Shown: positions 9,158 to 20,540 of the stretch, piece by piece
Numbering within the stretch: the stretch's first letter is position 1
Layout of the letters: every line of letters begins with the position of its first letter
Source of the DNA: Ctena decussata
Taxonomy: Eukaryota; Mollusca; Bivalvia; Lucinida; Lucinidae
Assembly (NCBI GenBank): GCA_963989385.1
Contig: OZ022502.1
Location: 11,638,501 to 11,702,500 of the forward strand
Direction: 5' to 3'
Length of the DNA: 64,000 nucleotides
Translations under genes and position numbers: made by a program
Notes under the pieces: model-generated
What the model was told of the DNA's origin: nothing
The model's database searches: none
Seen by the model: only the letters and a program-made list of their open reading frames with translations

Positions 9158-10740
9158 AGCTCATCTGAGCCGAAGGCTCACATGTGAGTCTATAGTATAG
9201 GCAAGCCGTCCGTCCGTCAACATTTTCTTACGACATCTCCTCTGAAACTGCAAGGTCCATTATTACCAAATTTCATGTATAGCATTTATAGGCGGGGGGG
9301 GGGGGGGGGGGGGGGGGGGGGCCTAATAACACTATTTTGTATCCAGATCGCTTTAGAACTTTGGTTGCTATGGCAACTTACATTTTCCTTTTATTGTATG
9401 GGAAAAATTGAAAATTTGCATTTATTGCTACGTCACTGCAGATATTTTGACAAACCTTTTACAGAAATGTTTCTTGAGTAGTCCTCTATCAATAAGATGA
9501 AATTTATGTAAATTGCACTATTTGGCTGGTTGCCATAGCAACCGAAGGTTAAAGTTAGAAAAATACTCAAAAATCAACTCCTCAGAAACTGTGCAACCAA
9601 TAAAGCGCAAACTTCACAGAAAGGATTTTAGTACTAGCCTCTATGCTGTTTTTCTTGGCAATTGCACGAGTAGTTTGGTTGCTATGGTAACTTAAAGTTG
9701 CCATTGACATATAATGGCAAATGGAAAATTTGCATTTATTGCTGTATTTCCGCAGATATTTTGACAAAAGTTTTATTGAAATGTTCCATGAGTAGCCCTT
9801 TACCATCCTTTTAAAATTTATGCAAAATTGCACAATATGGCTAGTTTTCATTGCAACCGAATGGTTAAAAATCGAAAAAGAATATCAAAATATCATCTAT
9901 TCGCAGAAATTATGTGGTCGATAAAGCTCAAAGTTTACAGAAAGGATCTTAGTACTGGCTTCTATAGAATTACTGTTTTTCATGGCAATTGCTCCAGCAG
10001 TTTAGTTTTATGGTAACTTACAGTTTCCATTGAGTTATAACGGGAAAAAATAAAGATTGGCAATTTGTTCAACTTCACTGCAGTTATTTTGAAATTTTTG
10101 TTCTACAGAATTTTTTCTGTAGTACTCCTCTATGATTATATACGAATTTTGTCCAAATCACTGAATTCGATTGGTTGGTTGGCAACACAAAGGAAAAAAA
10201 AAAGGAAAAATCATTCAAAAATCTTCTCTTGAGAAACTAATTGTGGGCATGAAAGTGATTCTTTGCGTACATGTTCATAACATTAGCCACTACATAAATA
10301 ATGGTTTTCTTTTATTATTTTCGCGCACGTGGTTTCATTGCTATGGTATTTCCATAGACTTGATGTGAATTTTGTCAAAATCACTGATTTTGATTGGTTG
10401 CCATTGCAATTAAAAGGCTAAATTTAACAAAAACTGTTTGAAAAAATCGTTTACTCGGAAGCCATGAGGGAAATGAAAATGAATCTCTGCATTAAGTCTC
10501 TACATAAATTGTGTTTTTTATTTTTATGTTGCCCATGTGTTTGGTTGCCATTCAGTTTGAAGTTTCCATAGACTTATAATGGGAAAAGTAAAACTAGGCA
10601 TTTATTTCTGTGTTATTGCAGATATTTTGACTAAAGTTTTACAGCAATGTTCCTTGAGTAGTCCTCTACCAACCATATGAATTTTGCCAAATCCTTGCCT
10701 TTGATTGCTTGTCATGACAACTTTAAGACTAATTTTTTTT
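9158..10740 (-). mobile_element. Pearl/HINE-like element, family C, lacking its far end
   Basis: It begins at 9,158 with the family's terminal hairpin (AGCTCATCTGAGCC, GAA, GGCTCA) after a T run, followed by a CGTCCGTCC microsatellite near 9,210. Degenerate subrepeats follow, built around GCAGATATTTTGACAAA, a CCTCTA-ATA step, TTGGTTGCCATAGCAACC and GAAAGGATTTTAGTACT. The same subrepeats occur inverted at 40,669-44,224. The opposite terminus, expected as GCTCAGGTGAGCGATAT, is missing, apparently cut by another element near 10,740-10,903. Confidence 0.7.
9294..9321. repeat. G28 homopolymer
   Basis: Twenty-eight consecutive G. It can form G-quadruplexes and is a probable site of sequencing length error. 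It lies within the pearl-like element. Confidence 0.9.
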
Positions 10741-11340
10741 AACTGCAACATTATGAAACTTGCAGATTATCAGGATAGGCATAAAATCTCTGACGAGTTT
10801 GATTTTGGCCAGATTGTAATATTCATTTCGGAGTTACTTGCCCTTAAAGACCAAAAATTTTCCCATGAACTTACAATGGGGAAAATGTTGTCCTTTATTT
10901 TAAGCTCGCCTGAATGAAAGTTCAGGAAGAGCTATTGTTGTCACCCTGGCGTCGTCGTCCGCGTCCGCGTCCGTGTCTGCGTCTGGATTGGATGTTTTGG
11001 TTAAAGTTTTTTTAAAGACCTATATCTACTTAACCCATGGAGGGATTCTTTTGATACTTGCACTGCAGTTAGATATTGGTCCAATGTTTAATAGGTATCA
11101 CCCCCACCCCACTCAGTGACCTTAATATCAAGGTTATGGACTTAGATAATTGGGAGGTTTTTTTTGCATGGATGCAGGCGACCGCACTTGTTTATTGAAA
11201 ATTCATCAAACTTGCTGATGACCAGGACATGCATAAACTCTCTGACAAGTTTGAAATTTGGCTATATTGTAATATTTTGCCGTAGAGTTTCTCGCCCTTG
11301 TGTTTTTGAATAGCTCATATTTGACCTTATCCCGAGCATA
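10740..11340. mobile_element. Second pearl-like element, fragmentary
   Basis: At 10,903 a new terminal hairpin appears (AGCTCGCCTGAA, then TTCAGGaAGAGCT), followed by (CGTCCG)n at 10,953-10,975. A subrepeat with AACTTGC-GAT-CAGGA-ATGCATAAA-CTCTGACAAGTTTG at about 11,205-11,300 is matched by 10,753-10,850 on the other side of the hairpin, so two pieces of the same family abut here. Limits are approximate. Confidence 0.55.
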
Positions 11341-11645
11341 GCGACTTCATTTTGTTATTGCCGTGTATAATTTGAAAACGGTCATAACAATAATATGATT
11401 GGGCATATTTTGACCAGTTTTGCCGTACAAACAGATACCGGCAAGATCTATTGAATACAACTGCCAAATTACTATCTTAGAATTGCCCGGTCGAAAGCAA
11501 ACATTTGAAAATATGAAAGCTGCCATGGCACTAAAACCGGTCGGAATATTTTCATAATTTTAAGCACGATGGTAGGAGTCGTACCCAAAATGTGAAAACC
11601 GACATAAATGCAATAAGGCAATAATGTATTAATTACATAATATGT
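11340..11645. other. Unassigned stretch
   Basis: No gene or repeat structure recognised beyond a short CGGTCGAAAG motif near 11,490 that also recurs in the Harbinger-type element. Confidence 0.35.
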
Positions 11646-11649
11646 AATA

Positions 11650-12320
11650 AGCAGAGACCGATTCTGCATTATCATTTTGCATCTACACAGTGAATAAATC
11701 AGACGAGTGAAGCGAGTGTACATTAGGGATAATGCGTTGACGTGCAATTTGCAGAAGTACTTTGTCCCCATGTATTTCAATGCAGACAAATTCGTATGAG
11801 TTTATCACCCGGCCCCGAGGTTATAAAACATATTTCATGCTCAACTCAGCTCTCTCAGTTTCTCTGCTGATAAATACAAAAATGCCAACAAATATGAGCA
11901 TTTTCATATTCAGTAACAGAGAAAATTTCATACTCCGCTAAACTGAGTAAAACAACAAGTGCACTTATCTATAAAATGTCATTTATTAGAAGGTAAAATT
12001 TCATGCTCAGCTGAGTTGAGCATGAAAAACGCTACATGTATATGCTACTTCTGTATGCATTCTCTGCTCTTAAAGGAACTTTTTAAGATTTTAATTCATA
12101 ACCTCGGGGACAGGTATCACCAAGTACGGCGGGTATAGAGAGGTTTTAGCGCATAATAATCTTCGTGGATAAAAGTCCGCATTTAAATTAATTGGAAAAG
12201 ATCTTTCTGCGTTTGGCCCGACAACGCATTATCCTTATCGAACATAGTCTTCAGTGTTTGGATATGTGTAGATATATGGTCTGTCTAGATGCAAAATAGA
12301 TACGCTTATAATAATCTAGT
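11650..12320. repeat. Imperfect long inverted repeat with an inner foldback element
   Basis: The outer arms pair at CATTTTGCATCT (about 11,674) with AGATGCAAAATA (about 12,288), and at GGATAATGCGTTG (about 11,728) with CAACGCATTATCC (about 12,223). Inside them, CCCCGAGGTTAT near 11,813 and ATAACCTCGGGG near 12,100 form the ends of an inner element of about 300 bp rich in TTTCATGCTCA-type inverted motifs. Confidence 0.6.
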
Positions 12321-12388
12321 TTACAAAGAATCATCTCTTCAAATGATAGCATATGATAAGTATTAGGAGTTTTTATTGATAACCTAAC

Positions 12389-12985
12389 ATGATCACATCA
12401 TATAAATTACATCACCAAAACAGTTTCCTGGTTACCTGGTTACTTTCGCGCATCAAAGAATATTTATCAATCAACAACAGAGTAAAAATTTTCAAAGCAT
12501 ATATACAGCCACATTTAGACTTTTGTAATATTATTTGGGGACACACTTCTCAAAGAAATCTTTTAAAGATTTTCAGACTGCAGAAAAGAGCTTGCAGAGT
12601 TATTCTAAACTATGAAATTTATTATATGAATGCTAAGATGAATAAACACAAAGTACTAACAATCTATGAGCGTATTTTCTTGCGCAAGGCTAAATTTATG
12701 ATCAAGGCTTTCAATCATCAAGCTCCTGTTTATAGACCGTCAGAATCTGTTCGAACCAACCGTAATAAATAATGATTTTCGTATTTTAAGATCTTCTTCT
12801 TCTAAAAATTTCATTACCCCTAAACCTAAAAAAGAGTTGTTTGAGCATAGCATGTCATATTCAGGTACACTGATATGGAATGTATTACCTGAGTTTATCA
12901 AATTATCTAATAATATCTCAAACTTCCATACTAGATGCATCATATGGATAAAATCAGAAATTCTTTTTACGTTGGTATACAGAAT
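12389..12985 (+). pseudogene. Non-LTR retrotransposon fragment (end of reverse transcriptase), frameshifted
   Basis: The 127-codon frame 12,389-12,772 contains KIFKAYIQPHLDFCNIIWG and LLKIFRLQKRACRVIL. This is the classic segment just after the palm domain of CR1/Jockey-type LINE reverse transcriptases (pattern Y-PHLDYC--VWG---LKLQKRAARLI). After a stop at 12,770 the sense continues in another frame with FRILRSSSSKNFITPKPKK and SMSYSGTLIWNVLPEFIKL, the usual extreme C-terminus. No catalytic FADD box lies upstream in frame, so the copy is 5' truncated and dead. It is distinct from the fragment at 1,880-2,376. Confidence 0.85.
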
Positions 12986-13019
12986 GAGATAGAGAGTGAG
13001 TTCATTATATTTGTCCATT

Positions 13020-14390
13020 CTTATTTGTTTTCATTGTAAAATATGTAAATTCATTTTTTGCGAGTGATTTTGAGCGTACATATAGCATATGCTCGATTTA
13101 TTTTTATGTACATTGAAAGTGACCCGTTATTTTTTTTAAGATACCCAGAGACCGGGGCTCATTCTTGCGTTTCGTTTTTGGTGAGGGCAGGCACCAGCAT
13201 TGGGCTTTTTATTTTCGTTTTGTTATACCGTAAAAATTCTATGTATTGGGAAAGATAGAGGAGCAGTCTGATCAGGGTCTACACTGTTTGCTATTCCGTC
13301 TGAATCTTTTGAGTACCGCTTTGTAAAACCAGGCTGTTCCATGTTTGGGACAGTTGCGGTGTTTATTTTGGGTGTCCCAATATTTAGAATGTAAATCGTA
13401 GGGGTCGCTGTTGCGGCTCAAATATTAGACAAAATCTTCATAAAGGTTCATTTTACAGATATTTAGCATTGGAAGTATTACGCGCCTTCCGGAAAAAAAG
13501 AAAACAAACAAACAAAAACAAACGAACACACAAAGACAAAAACAAAAAACCGATAAGCTGCGTTTCCGACGGCCGGTCTAATGAAAATCAGTCGCAGCCC
13601 TTATATAACTTGTTATTCATGTATTATGCACAAAGTTCGGAGTTGGACTTCTTCATTCAAAATGTATACTCATTGCAGAAGATGATTCATAAAAGCATGA
13701 GTGCTTGTTTTCAAAATCTGCATGATTTTACTAAATCCGGGGGTATACTGCCCAAAAACATTTTCAGGCGTCTTGTTTAAATTTGTGGGCTACAAGTTCA
13801 TGTGGGATATATTTGAGCCGCGTAATAGGAAAACAATCGTTATGGCTTATGCGAACAGCAAACTTCAGGCGAGGAAAGTTGTGGCCTCACTAGGGGGCTG
13901 AGCATGCGCACTGAACTATTGCCAGTACGGATTGCCAGAATTGCCCTTTTCGTGCGTCGCGGCGTTTTGATTGATTCTCGATCCTGTTTTTCGGGCTGCA
14001 TTATAAAATACACAGCTACTCGTTTTGCATGTGTTTCAATCTAAAAGTTTTCCATTCAATATTATTTATCATCAAAAGTCAGAACAGAAACCACTCCAAG
14101 CGTAAAATTATAAAAGTCGAAGTCTTTGTTGCGACTTTGACGTGTTACGCTTACAGGTGTCAGTAGCGTGCGAAAATGAGTTTATCATATGACGTCGCAT
14201 CTGAGAGTGTAATAAAGCCATGCATTAAAAACAATAATCCACTAGTGGATTAAATATACAAATTACGCCGTAACGTTATGCGTTGACGTCCAAAAAACGT
14301 CGCGTTTCTAATGGCGATATCGTGACGTTTTAGTGCAAAATTGGTGTGAAAATGCGATTTTAGTATCATATGATAAATAGAACCTTGCAT
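13020..14390. other. Unassigned stretch
   Basis: No exon, RNA or repeat recognised. There is a short A-rich AAACAAACAAACAAAAAC-type tract near 13,500. The open frames 13,469-13,780 and 13,701-13,901 lack recognisable domains. Confidence 0.35.
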
Positions 14391-14394
14391 TTGT

Positions 14395-15345
14395 GCTCAT
14401 GTATTATTGAATTTATTAAACGCGTTTGGGAAAAAAGATAAGATGCCCGGCGGAGCCTCGCATCTTACCATTTTCCCTAACTCGTTTAATGAATTAATAA
14501 TACATAACTACTCATGTAAGATCCTCTATATATTTAAGAAATAGATCAGCTCTAGCAGTGAATTGTTGAGTAATAATTCACTGTTTGGAGGTCAGTTTTA
14601 AGGTAGTTCAATCACGAGCGCGGAGCGCGAGTGATATATCTACTTACAACTGACCAACAAACAGTGTATTATTACTCAATAATTCAATGCTAGAACTGAA
14701 CTATTTCGATTCTAACACTCGAAAACGCTGAAAATTATTATTTTCATTCGAATTCTCCCAACCATCTTGCCAGCGCGTTCATGTTCCCGCTAATTTTCTA
14801 AACTGTATCTAATATAAATGTACACCTTATGGCGCTTTTAGAAAGAAAAAGCGACGTTACACCATCAAAAGTCTCAAAACGTCACAAAATTACGTCAGTA
14901 TTTCCAGTGACGTCAGCAATTATACTCACGCGCTCCTAAACAGTGAATTGTTGCAGAATAGAACACGGAAACTTTCCATTGCTTCTATAGGCGCACTGTG
15001 TTAGAATTCATATTCTAACACACTGCGCGTATAGAAGCGATGGAAATTTTCCGTGTTTTATTCTGCAACAAATTCACTGGGCGGAAATGCATGACACTAA
15101 TTACCGCCGTTTTATGACGTCATATGACGTAGTTTAACGTTGGACGGTGAAACGTCATTTTTGCGCATAATAAACGCAAGAAATACAGGTAAACGTCTTT
15201 GTTACAGTCTAAAATTGTGGCGGGGTTCTTCATTGTAGTGGCGGACAGTTACCAGGATCTGAAGGAAACAAGTACTTTTCATTGTTTCTCGTGTGTTAGA
15301 ATCGAAATAGATCAGATCTAGTTCGTGAATTGTTGAGTAATAAAT
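14395..15345. repeat. Cluster of nested palindromes
   Basis: Several inverted repeats are packed together. 14,400-14,505 pairs TTTATTAAACGCGTTTGGG with the CTAACTCGTTTAATGAAT side around a short loop. 14,548-14,600 pairs with 14,648-14,700 (GAATTGTTGAGTAATAATTC type). GATTCTAACAC near 14,708 pairs with GTGTTAGAATC near 15,293. A very regular 139-bp palindrome lies inside at 14,941-15,079. TGACGTCA octamers occur at 14,908 and 15,115. No open frame is preserved. This looks like one or more foldback elements, with an old insertion of the inner palindrome. Confidence 0.65.
14941..15079. repeat. 139-bp near-perfect palindrome
   Basis: The left arm starts CAGTGAATTGTTGCAGAATA and the right arm ends with its complement plus one extra A. 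The arms meet at TTAGAATTCATATTCTAA near 15,010, with only scattered mismatches. Confidence 0.85.
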
Positions 15346-15349
15346 TCAT

Positions 15350-16745
15350 ATATCACAAGGGCAATGCAAGTACTAATTACTTTAAATTACTATCATTGAA
15401 ATTTAATTTTAGTATCTTAATTATTAAATTTTATAGTATTTGAACCTAGTAATATTTGTGAATTTGAACTAAGTTATGAGAAATGTATATATGGTATGTC
15501 ATTAGGAAAGGGACAAGATGTTTGATTAACCTGATTTATTCATAAAGCATTAAGTGATCTTTAGGGTAATCAAGTGGAACTATTTTCAGCAGGTAGTCCT
15601 GCAGACTCAGTAGTGGAATTATCTCTAAGTACTTGCTAATTTCTTTTGATCTTTGAGGGTGCAATTCTGAAATGAGTGTGAGAGAGATAAGGAGCTTGTT
15701 TAGAAAGCAACTAATCACAATAGAATCACATAAAGGTGTGAACAGGTTAATTAGTCATGTGGTAGTAAGAGAGCGAGATGATTGGACAGGAGGCTGGACA
15801 GAGCATGTGAGAGAAGGGAGAATGTGGATAATAAGCTATAGTTAGTTTCTGGGAGTGATAATGAAGAGTTGAAAGTTTACATCCCTTAGAATTTATTATG
15901 ATGTTCTAAAAATTTCGTCCACCTTGTGCTGAAACACAAGCAGTCAAAATGTAGTTGGCAATTAATTAAGTTTTAAGTGTTTTATATGGGCTGCCAGGTG
16001 GAAATGAACTGAATTAGTGATGAAAAGAAAAAGAAAGAAAATAAAATGAATTTATGAAACTGTAAATAGACTTAAATTTCAGTTCCCTAAGTAGTTAAGT
16101 TTAAACGGACGTTAAATTCGCAAAACTTCTGCAAACGGATTGGGGATTCTATGTCATTTTCCGTTGTTACGGAAAAGCTGTGAAGATGGGATGCGTTGCA
16201 CTGTTGTCTATTTAAAAATAACAGGGGTTCCTTTAAATGTTTTGAGCAGTGTATAGTTAAAAGCATCACCACTGACAAATTAACATACGAAAATTTCCGT
16301 TTTTACAGCCATAAAAAATCATATGATTGCATCTATGGTCATGTTAAGGTAATAAGCCTCGACAGTTTACCGTCTGAGGTAAGGCTTTAGCTGATCCGGT
16401 AAAACATTGTTTATTCATCAATAAGCAGTGTTTCTTTATGAAATGTATATAATAAATGTCGTACAATGAATAAAATGACAATACAGCCCACATACAGTTT
16501 ATTGTGTCATTTTTCACCTATAAGTGAATGTCTTCGTATGACCCTCTAGGACCGTGCACATATTGGTTTGCATACTGGTGCACTTGCTTTTTGCTACTGG
16601 CTATAGACCAATATTCTGCACAAAAAAGAAAGAAATCCAGAACCATTCACAAATCCAACGCCTATTGCGTATTCGTGTTAAATCCGCACATCTAAACGTT
16701 AACCCTAACGCCAAAGCGGATTTTAAAAAATGCAAGCACAAGTAC
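15350..16745. other. A+T-rich unassigned stretch
   Basis: No convincing gene. Small frames (16,087-16,278 minus, 16,196-16,390 plus) overlap on opposite strands and show no motif. Confidence 0.35.
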
Positions 16746-16749
16746 GCTT

Positions 16750-17335
16750 AGTACTCTTTGATTGTGACAGAAATACGCATGCGTATTTTTGATGAATCTT
16801 GGTTACACAAGTGGCGTATTTACCATCGTTAAATCATTATTTTTAAGAAAATACCCATGCGTATTTTTGCAGACGCATTGTCACGCAAGGCAAGTATGTC
16901 CTATATTGATAGAAATACGTATGCGTACTTTTGCAAAATGTTTGTCACAGAAGTAACGTTTTTACGAGCGAATACGGTTAAGTGTTATGGAAATACGCAT
17001 GCGTATTGTTGTAGACACTTTGTCATGCAAGCAACGTATTTACATGCGAGTGCGATTTGTATTTATAGATATACGGATGCGTACTTGTGCAAAATCTTCA
17101 TCACACCAGCGACGTATCTTTTCCGTATGAATGTAATCTACGCACAACTGTACGCGTGCGTATTGATGCGGCAATTTCAGTATAGAAGCAGCGTATTTAC
17201 TTACAGGTATTATTCAAATTTTACGAAAATACGCATGCGTACTGTTGCGGAATCTTTGTCACACCAGCAGCGTATTTTTTCTGTATTGACGTTACATACG
17301 GACAAAAATACGCGCTTAATTGACGCGTACTTATA
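16750..17335. repeat. 78-bp minisatellite with a palindromic AATACGCATGCGTATT core
   Basis: Eight diverged units start their cores at about 16,772, 16,850, 16,914, 16,992, 17,070, 17,150, 17,228 and 17,305, giving spacings of 78, 64, 78, 78, 80, 78 and 77. The core is a perfect 16-bp palindrome in units 1 and 4. Between cores runs GTTGCAGACA-TTTGTCACACCAGCAACGTATTTAC in degenerate form. Because 78 is divisible by three, a frame stays open across six units (16,857-17,336, 159 codons) with a loose 26-residue period (AY-C--FVT-ATYL). I see no sign that it is a gene. Confidence 0.85.
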
Positions 17336-17534
17336 ATTATCAATGTTAATAAGCACTGCGTACTTGTCCTTATTTTGTTGATTTTTCACTGTGCTGCAAC
17401 AGGAAAATTATATCCAAATTGCATTTAAACAGTGAAATCCATATAAAATCATGAAACTAAAAATTAAGCACACTGATACAATCAGACACCAAACCAAAAC
17501 CCAAATTGGTTTAAATCAAAATTTAAGACTCTAT

Positions 17535-18323
17535 TACGCTGTTTAGACGATAACTGTTTCGATTCGGAACAGATTGCTCCGCAGCAAGGTAATCCGGAGC
17601 GAACCCACTGTTCTGTTTAGACTATACCGTTTCCGATTCAGTGCAAGTTACTTCGCAGTAAGGTAAATTCAGCATGCTCAAATGTAAACATGACTTAAAT
17701 ATGCCCGAGATCAGTCCAAAAATAGATTTTAATGCGGATTCGCTTCGGTTTGCTGTTTAGACACGACTTATAATCCGAAGTAAAAGTTAATTCGGTTTCG
17801 ATCCAAGGTGCTCTATAGAATTAGTTTACTCCGAATTAGTTTTTACTTCGAATTAGATTTGCTAGTGTAAACAGTTAATTCGAAGCGAATTCGGATTCGA
17901 TTCGGATTAAAACTCTAGTCTAAACAGGGTATATGACTAGAGTCTTAATCCGAATCGAATCCGAATTCGCTTCGAATTAACTGTTTACACTAGCAAATCT
18001 AATTCGAAGTAAAAACTAATTCGGAGTAAACTAATCCTATAGAGCACCTTGGATCGAAACCGAATTAACTTTTACTTCGGATTAAAAGTCGTGTCTAAAC
18101 AGCAAACCGAAGCAAATCCGAATTAAAATTTATTTTTGGACTGATCTCGGGCATATTTAAGTCATGTTTACATTTGAGCATGCTGCATTGACCTTACTGC
18201 GAAGTAACTTGCACTGAATCGAAAACGGTATAGTCTAAACAGAACAGTGGGTTCGCTCCGGATTACCGGCTTACTGCGGAGCAATCTGTTCCGAATCGAA
18301 ACAGTTATCGTCTAAACAGCGTA
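17535..18323. mobile_element. 789-bp near-perfect palindromic foldback element
   Basis: The left arm begins TACGCTGTTTAGACGATAAC and the right arm ends with the exact complement. The arms can be aligned base by base to a centre near 17,929 with only a handful of substitutions and one small indel. Within each arm the motif CTGTTTAGAC recurs about three times (about 17,539, 17,612 and 17,752 on the left), each time opening a new subsegment, so the arm itself is built from repeats. Flanks read CTAT and TAAG, compatible with a TA duplication. There is no open frame of note. A transcript would fold into a hairpin of nearly 390 bp. Confidence 0.9.
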
Positions 18324-18324
18324 T

Positions 18325-19180
18325 AAGAGACTAACAGCTGAATTTATCAAAACAAGTGCGTGTTCCCCACTTTATTTCAAACTGTGGGTTCACTAGAAGC
18401 CATAGACTTATACAAGTCTCCTACTTAAAGAATATTTTATTTTTCTGAATATTTGCAATCTTTCTCAAGCTCCAGCTATAGATTGGCTCGAAGTAGAGAC
18501 TTATAAACCTTGCTTAGAGAGTCTAGACCCCCCAGGTATTATCTTATTCAGCTGCCCTTAAAACGGGATCAGAGAGGAATATTGCTGAATATGAGACTGA
18601 ATATCAGTCTATAGCAGCCAGTACATGTACCTGATAAGGTGTCAGTAATACCTAACTTTCTTTAATACTGGTAACCACCGGATTACTTAAGCCACTTGTT
18701 GTCACACAGATGCACTCTGGTGTGATTGGTGGTTTAAAATGTTTTGAAAATAGATCGTTAAATACTTTTTTAATCTTTATTTCAAATTCACTATTTGAAC
18801 AAAAGCGTGTCGTGACTGTGATGAACCTATGTATCAGGAACCTTCACGCGTGAAATTACATAGCGATTCTAGGAAAGAGATGATAATTCGTGGAAAAAAA
18901 TAATTTCTCCAGTTCAACCTGCTGACAATTGTTGCATTCTACTCCACGTTTTACACACAAAGCAGTAAGAAGGAACACGCACTCAACAAAAGTATGAATG
19001 AATGTGATTACTAATAATAGAAAACCTGGAATGCTTCGTTACTACTCACGCTCATTGTGCTGACAGGGCCACATGCTAAACTCATTAATGTTTACATATC
19101 ATGCTACTTTATGTATTTTCTCAATGAAAATGATGTGAGTAAAAAGGTATGTGATCTGATACTGATATGCGGTAGCTATT
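18325..19180. other. Unassigned stretch
   Basis: No gene or repeat recognised. Confidence 0.35.
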
Positions 19181-19184
19181 GTTG

Positions 19185-19350
19185 TGAGAATATAAGTATC
19201 TATCATGGGTGTGAGGTGTGTATGGAAAAATCCGTCACGAGGGCACTGTTCGGCATCACGAGGCTTGCCGAGTGATGCCGAACAGTGATCCCGAGTGACG
19301 GATTTTTCTATCCACACCTCAAACCCATGATAGATACTTTTTCTCGCACA
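19185..19350. mobile_element. Foldback element, family with TCCGTCACGAGG stem
   Basis: The arms TATCTATCATGGGT-GAGGTGTG and GGATTTTTCTATCCACACC-CCCATGATAGATA pair through TCCGTCACGAGGG and CACTGTTCGGCATCAC to a short loop at about 19,265. A second, internally deleted copy follows at 19,479-19,607. Confidence 0.8.
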
Positions 19351-19475
19351 TGTGACGTCATCATCTACTATGCCAACGTCACTTAACGACGCAGATACGT
19401 GACCTCCAATACAACCAATGCATTCAATGCTCGTGATTTTTATCCGGTCCTGGGTAAGAAAACACCTGGGTAAGA
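19350..19475. repeat. Repeat shared with 20,283-20,412
   Basis: Both contain GTGACGTCAT, then CGTCACTT-ACGACGCA, CGTGACCTCCAATACAACCA and TTTTTATCCGGTCCTGGGT. They are probably arms or spacers of the same foldback family. Confidence 0.75.
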
Positions 19476-19478
19476 TTA

Positions 19479-19607
19479 TATGTATCTTTCATGGGTCTGA
19501 GGTTTGGATAGAAAAATCTGTCACGAGGGTCACTGTTCGGCATCACGAGGCTTGCCGATTTTTCTATCCGGACCTCACACCAATGATAGATACTTTTTCT
19601 TGCAGAT
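19479..19607. mobile_element. Internally deleted copy of the foldback element at 19,185
   Basis: It has the same ends (ATGGGTCTGAGGTTTGGATA and its counterpart) and the same TCACGAGG and CATCACGAGGCTTGCCGA centre, but about half the right arm is missing. Confidence 0.75.
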
Positions 19608-19609
19608 CG

Positions 19610-20280
19610 CGTTTTGTTTTAAAGGTTGGTTCCTGGCCTAGCGATAACAATTATGTTCACAAAATAATTTTGTCTTTTTCTGGGTAGTATTGAATTCTCT
19701 TATTTTTCTGAACTGTTGCGACTGAGAAAATCGTCAGATGTTGTAGAAAATAGTCGTTTTCCCTTTGGTTTATTTTCTTTTGTTGGAATTTCAGTTCTAA
19801 AAATAAATATGTATATATGTCTACAAGTCCGCAGTTTCTGATGTCATTTGTCAACAGTTAATTTTCTTTTGTCGTGAGCTCTTCCAGAGGTCCTGGCATG
19901 GCGGATGGGTTAAAACTATCCCGAAATGCAATGCAGCATGACATCAGCTATGTTATCTATTTTCGGCGCGAACTAAAAATAGAACTAACTGGTGTGCGAA
20001 GCAGAGTTAGGAAATCCCTTGCAAAACGACTTTTCTAAGATTTTCTGATTTACACTTTTTAGTGAAACTTATTCATTTCCTCTTTATAAGTGCTTTCCAA
20101 CAACTTGGATAAAAAATCATCAAAATTATGATGCATTTCAAAGTAGAGGAACCTACCTTTAACTTTAGAACTTGTTAAAATGCGTAATTTTAGTGCTTGA
20201 GAGGTTTTATTTGATTCTGAAAGAAGGTGCCGCTTTCAACGATCGCCATTCGGTTCTTTAAGTCAACGTCTGGCGTGCAT
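19610..20280. other. Unassigned stretch
   Basis: Nothing recognised. Confidence 0.3.
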
Positions 20281-20282
20281 AG

Positions 20283-20540
20283 GTGACGTCATTTTTGCCG
20301 TCATTTATCGTCACTTGACGACGCACATACGTGACCTCCAATACAACCAATGCATTGCAAGCTCGTGATTTTTATCCGGTCCTGGGTGAGATAACATAGG
20401 TGAGATAAGATTTGTAGGTACAGGGGAAGCACGCGGGTAGGCCTATCCTTATCTAGTGTGCAAGAAAAGATTTTCTATCCCAGGTGAAAAGATTGGCATT
20501 TTCTATCCGGTGTGCAAGAAAACATACGCTACTGATAGCC
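20283..20540. mobile_element. Third, partial copy of the 19,185 foldback family
   Basis: 20,283-20,412 matches 19,350-19,475. It continues with GATTTTCTATCC and TTTTCTATCCGGTGTGCAAG motifs seen at the ends of the other copies. Confidence 0.55.

Noticed and set aside
16857..17336. 159-codon ORF as a repeat-containing protein
   Set aside because: The frame follows the 78-bp period of the minisatellite, and the units vary at all codon positions with no recognisable fold. Kept only as an observation.
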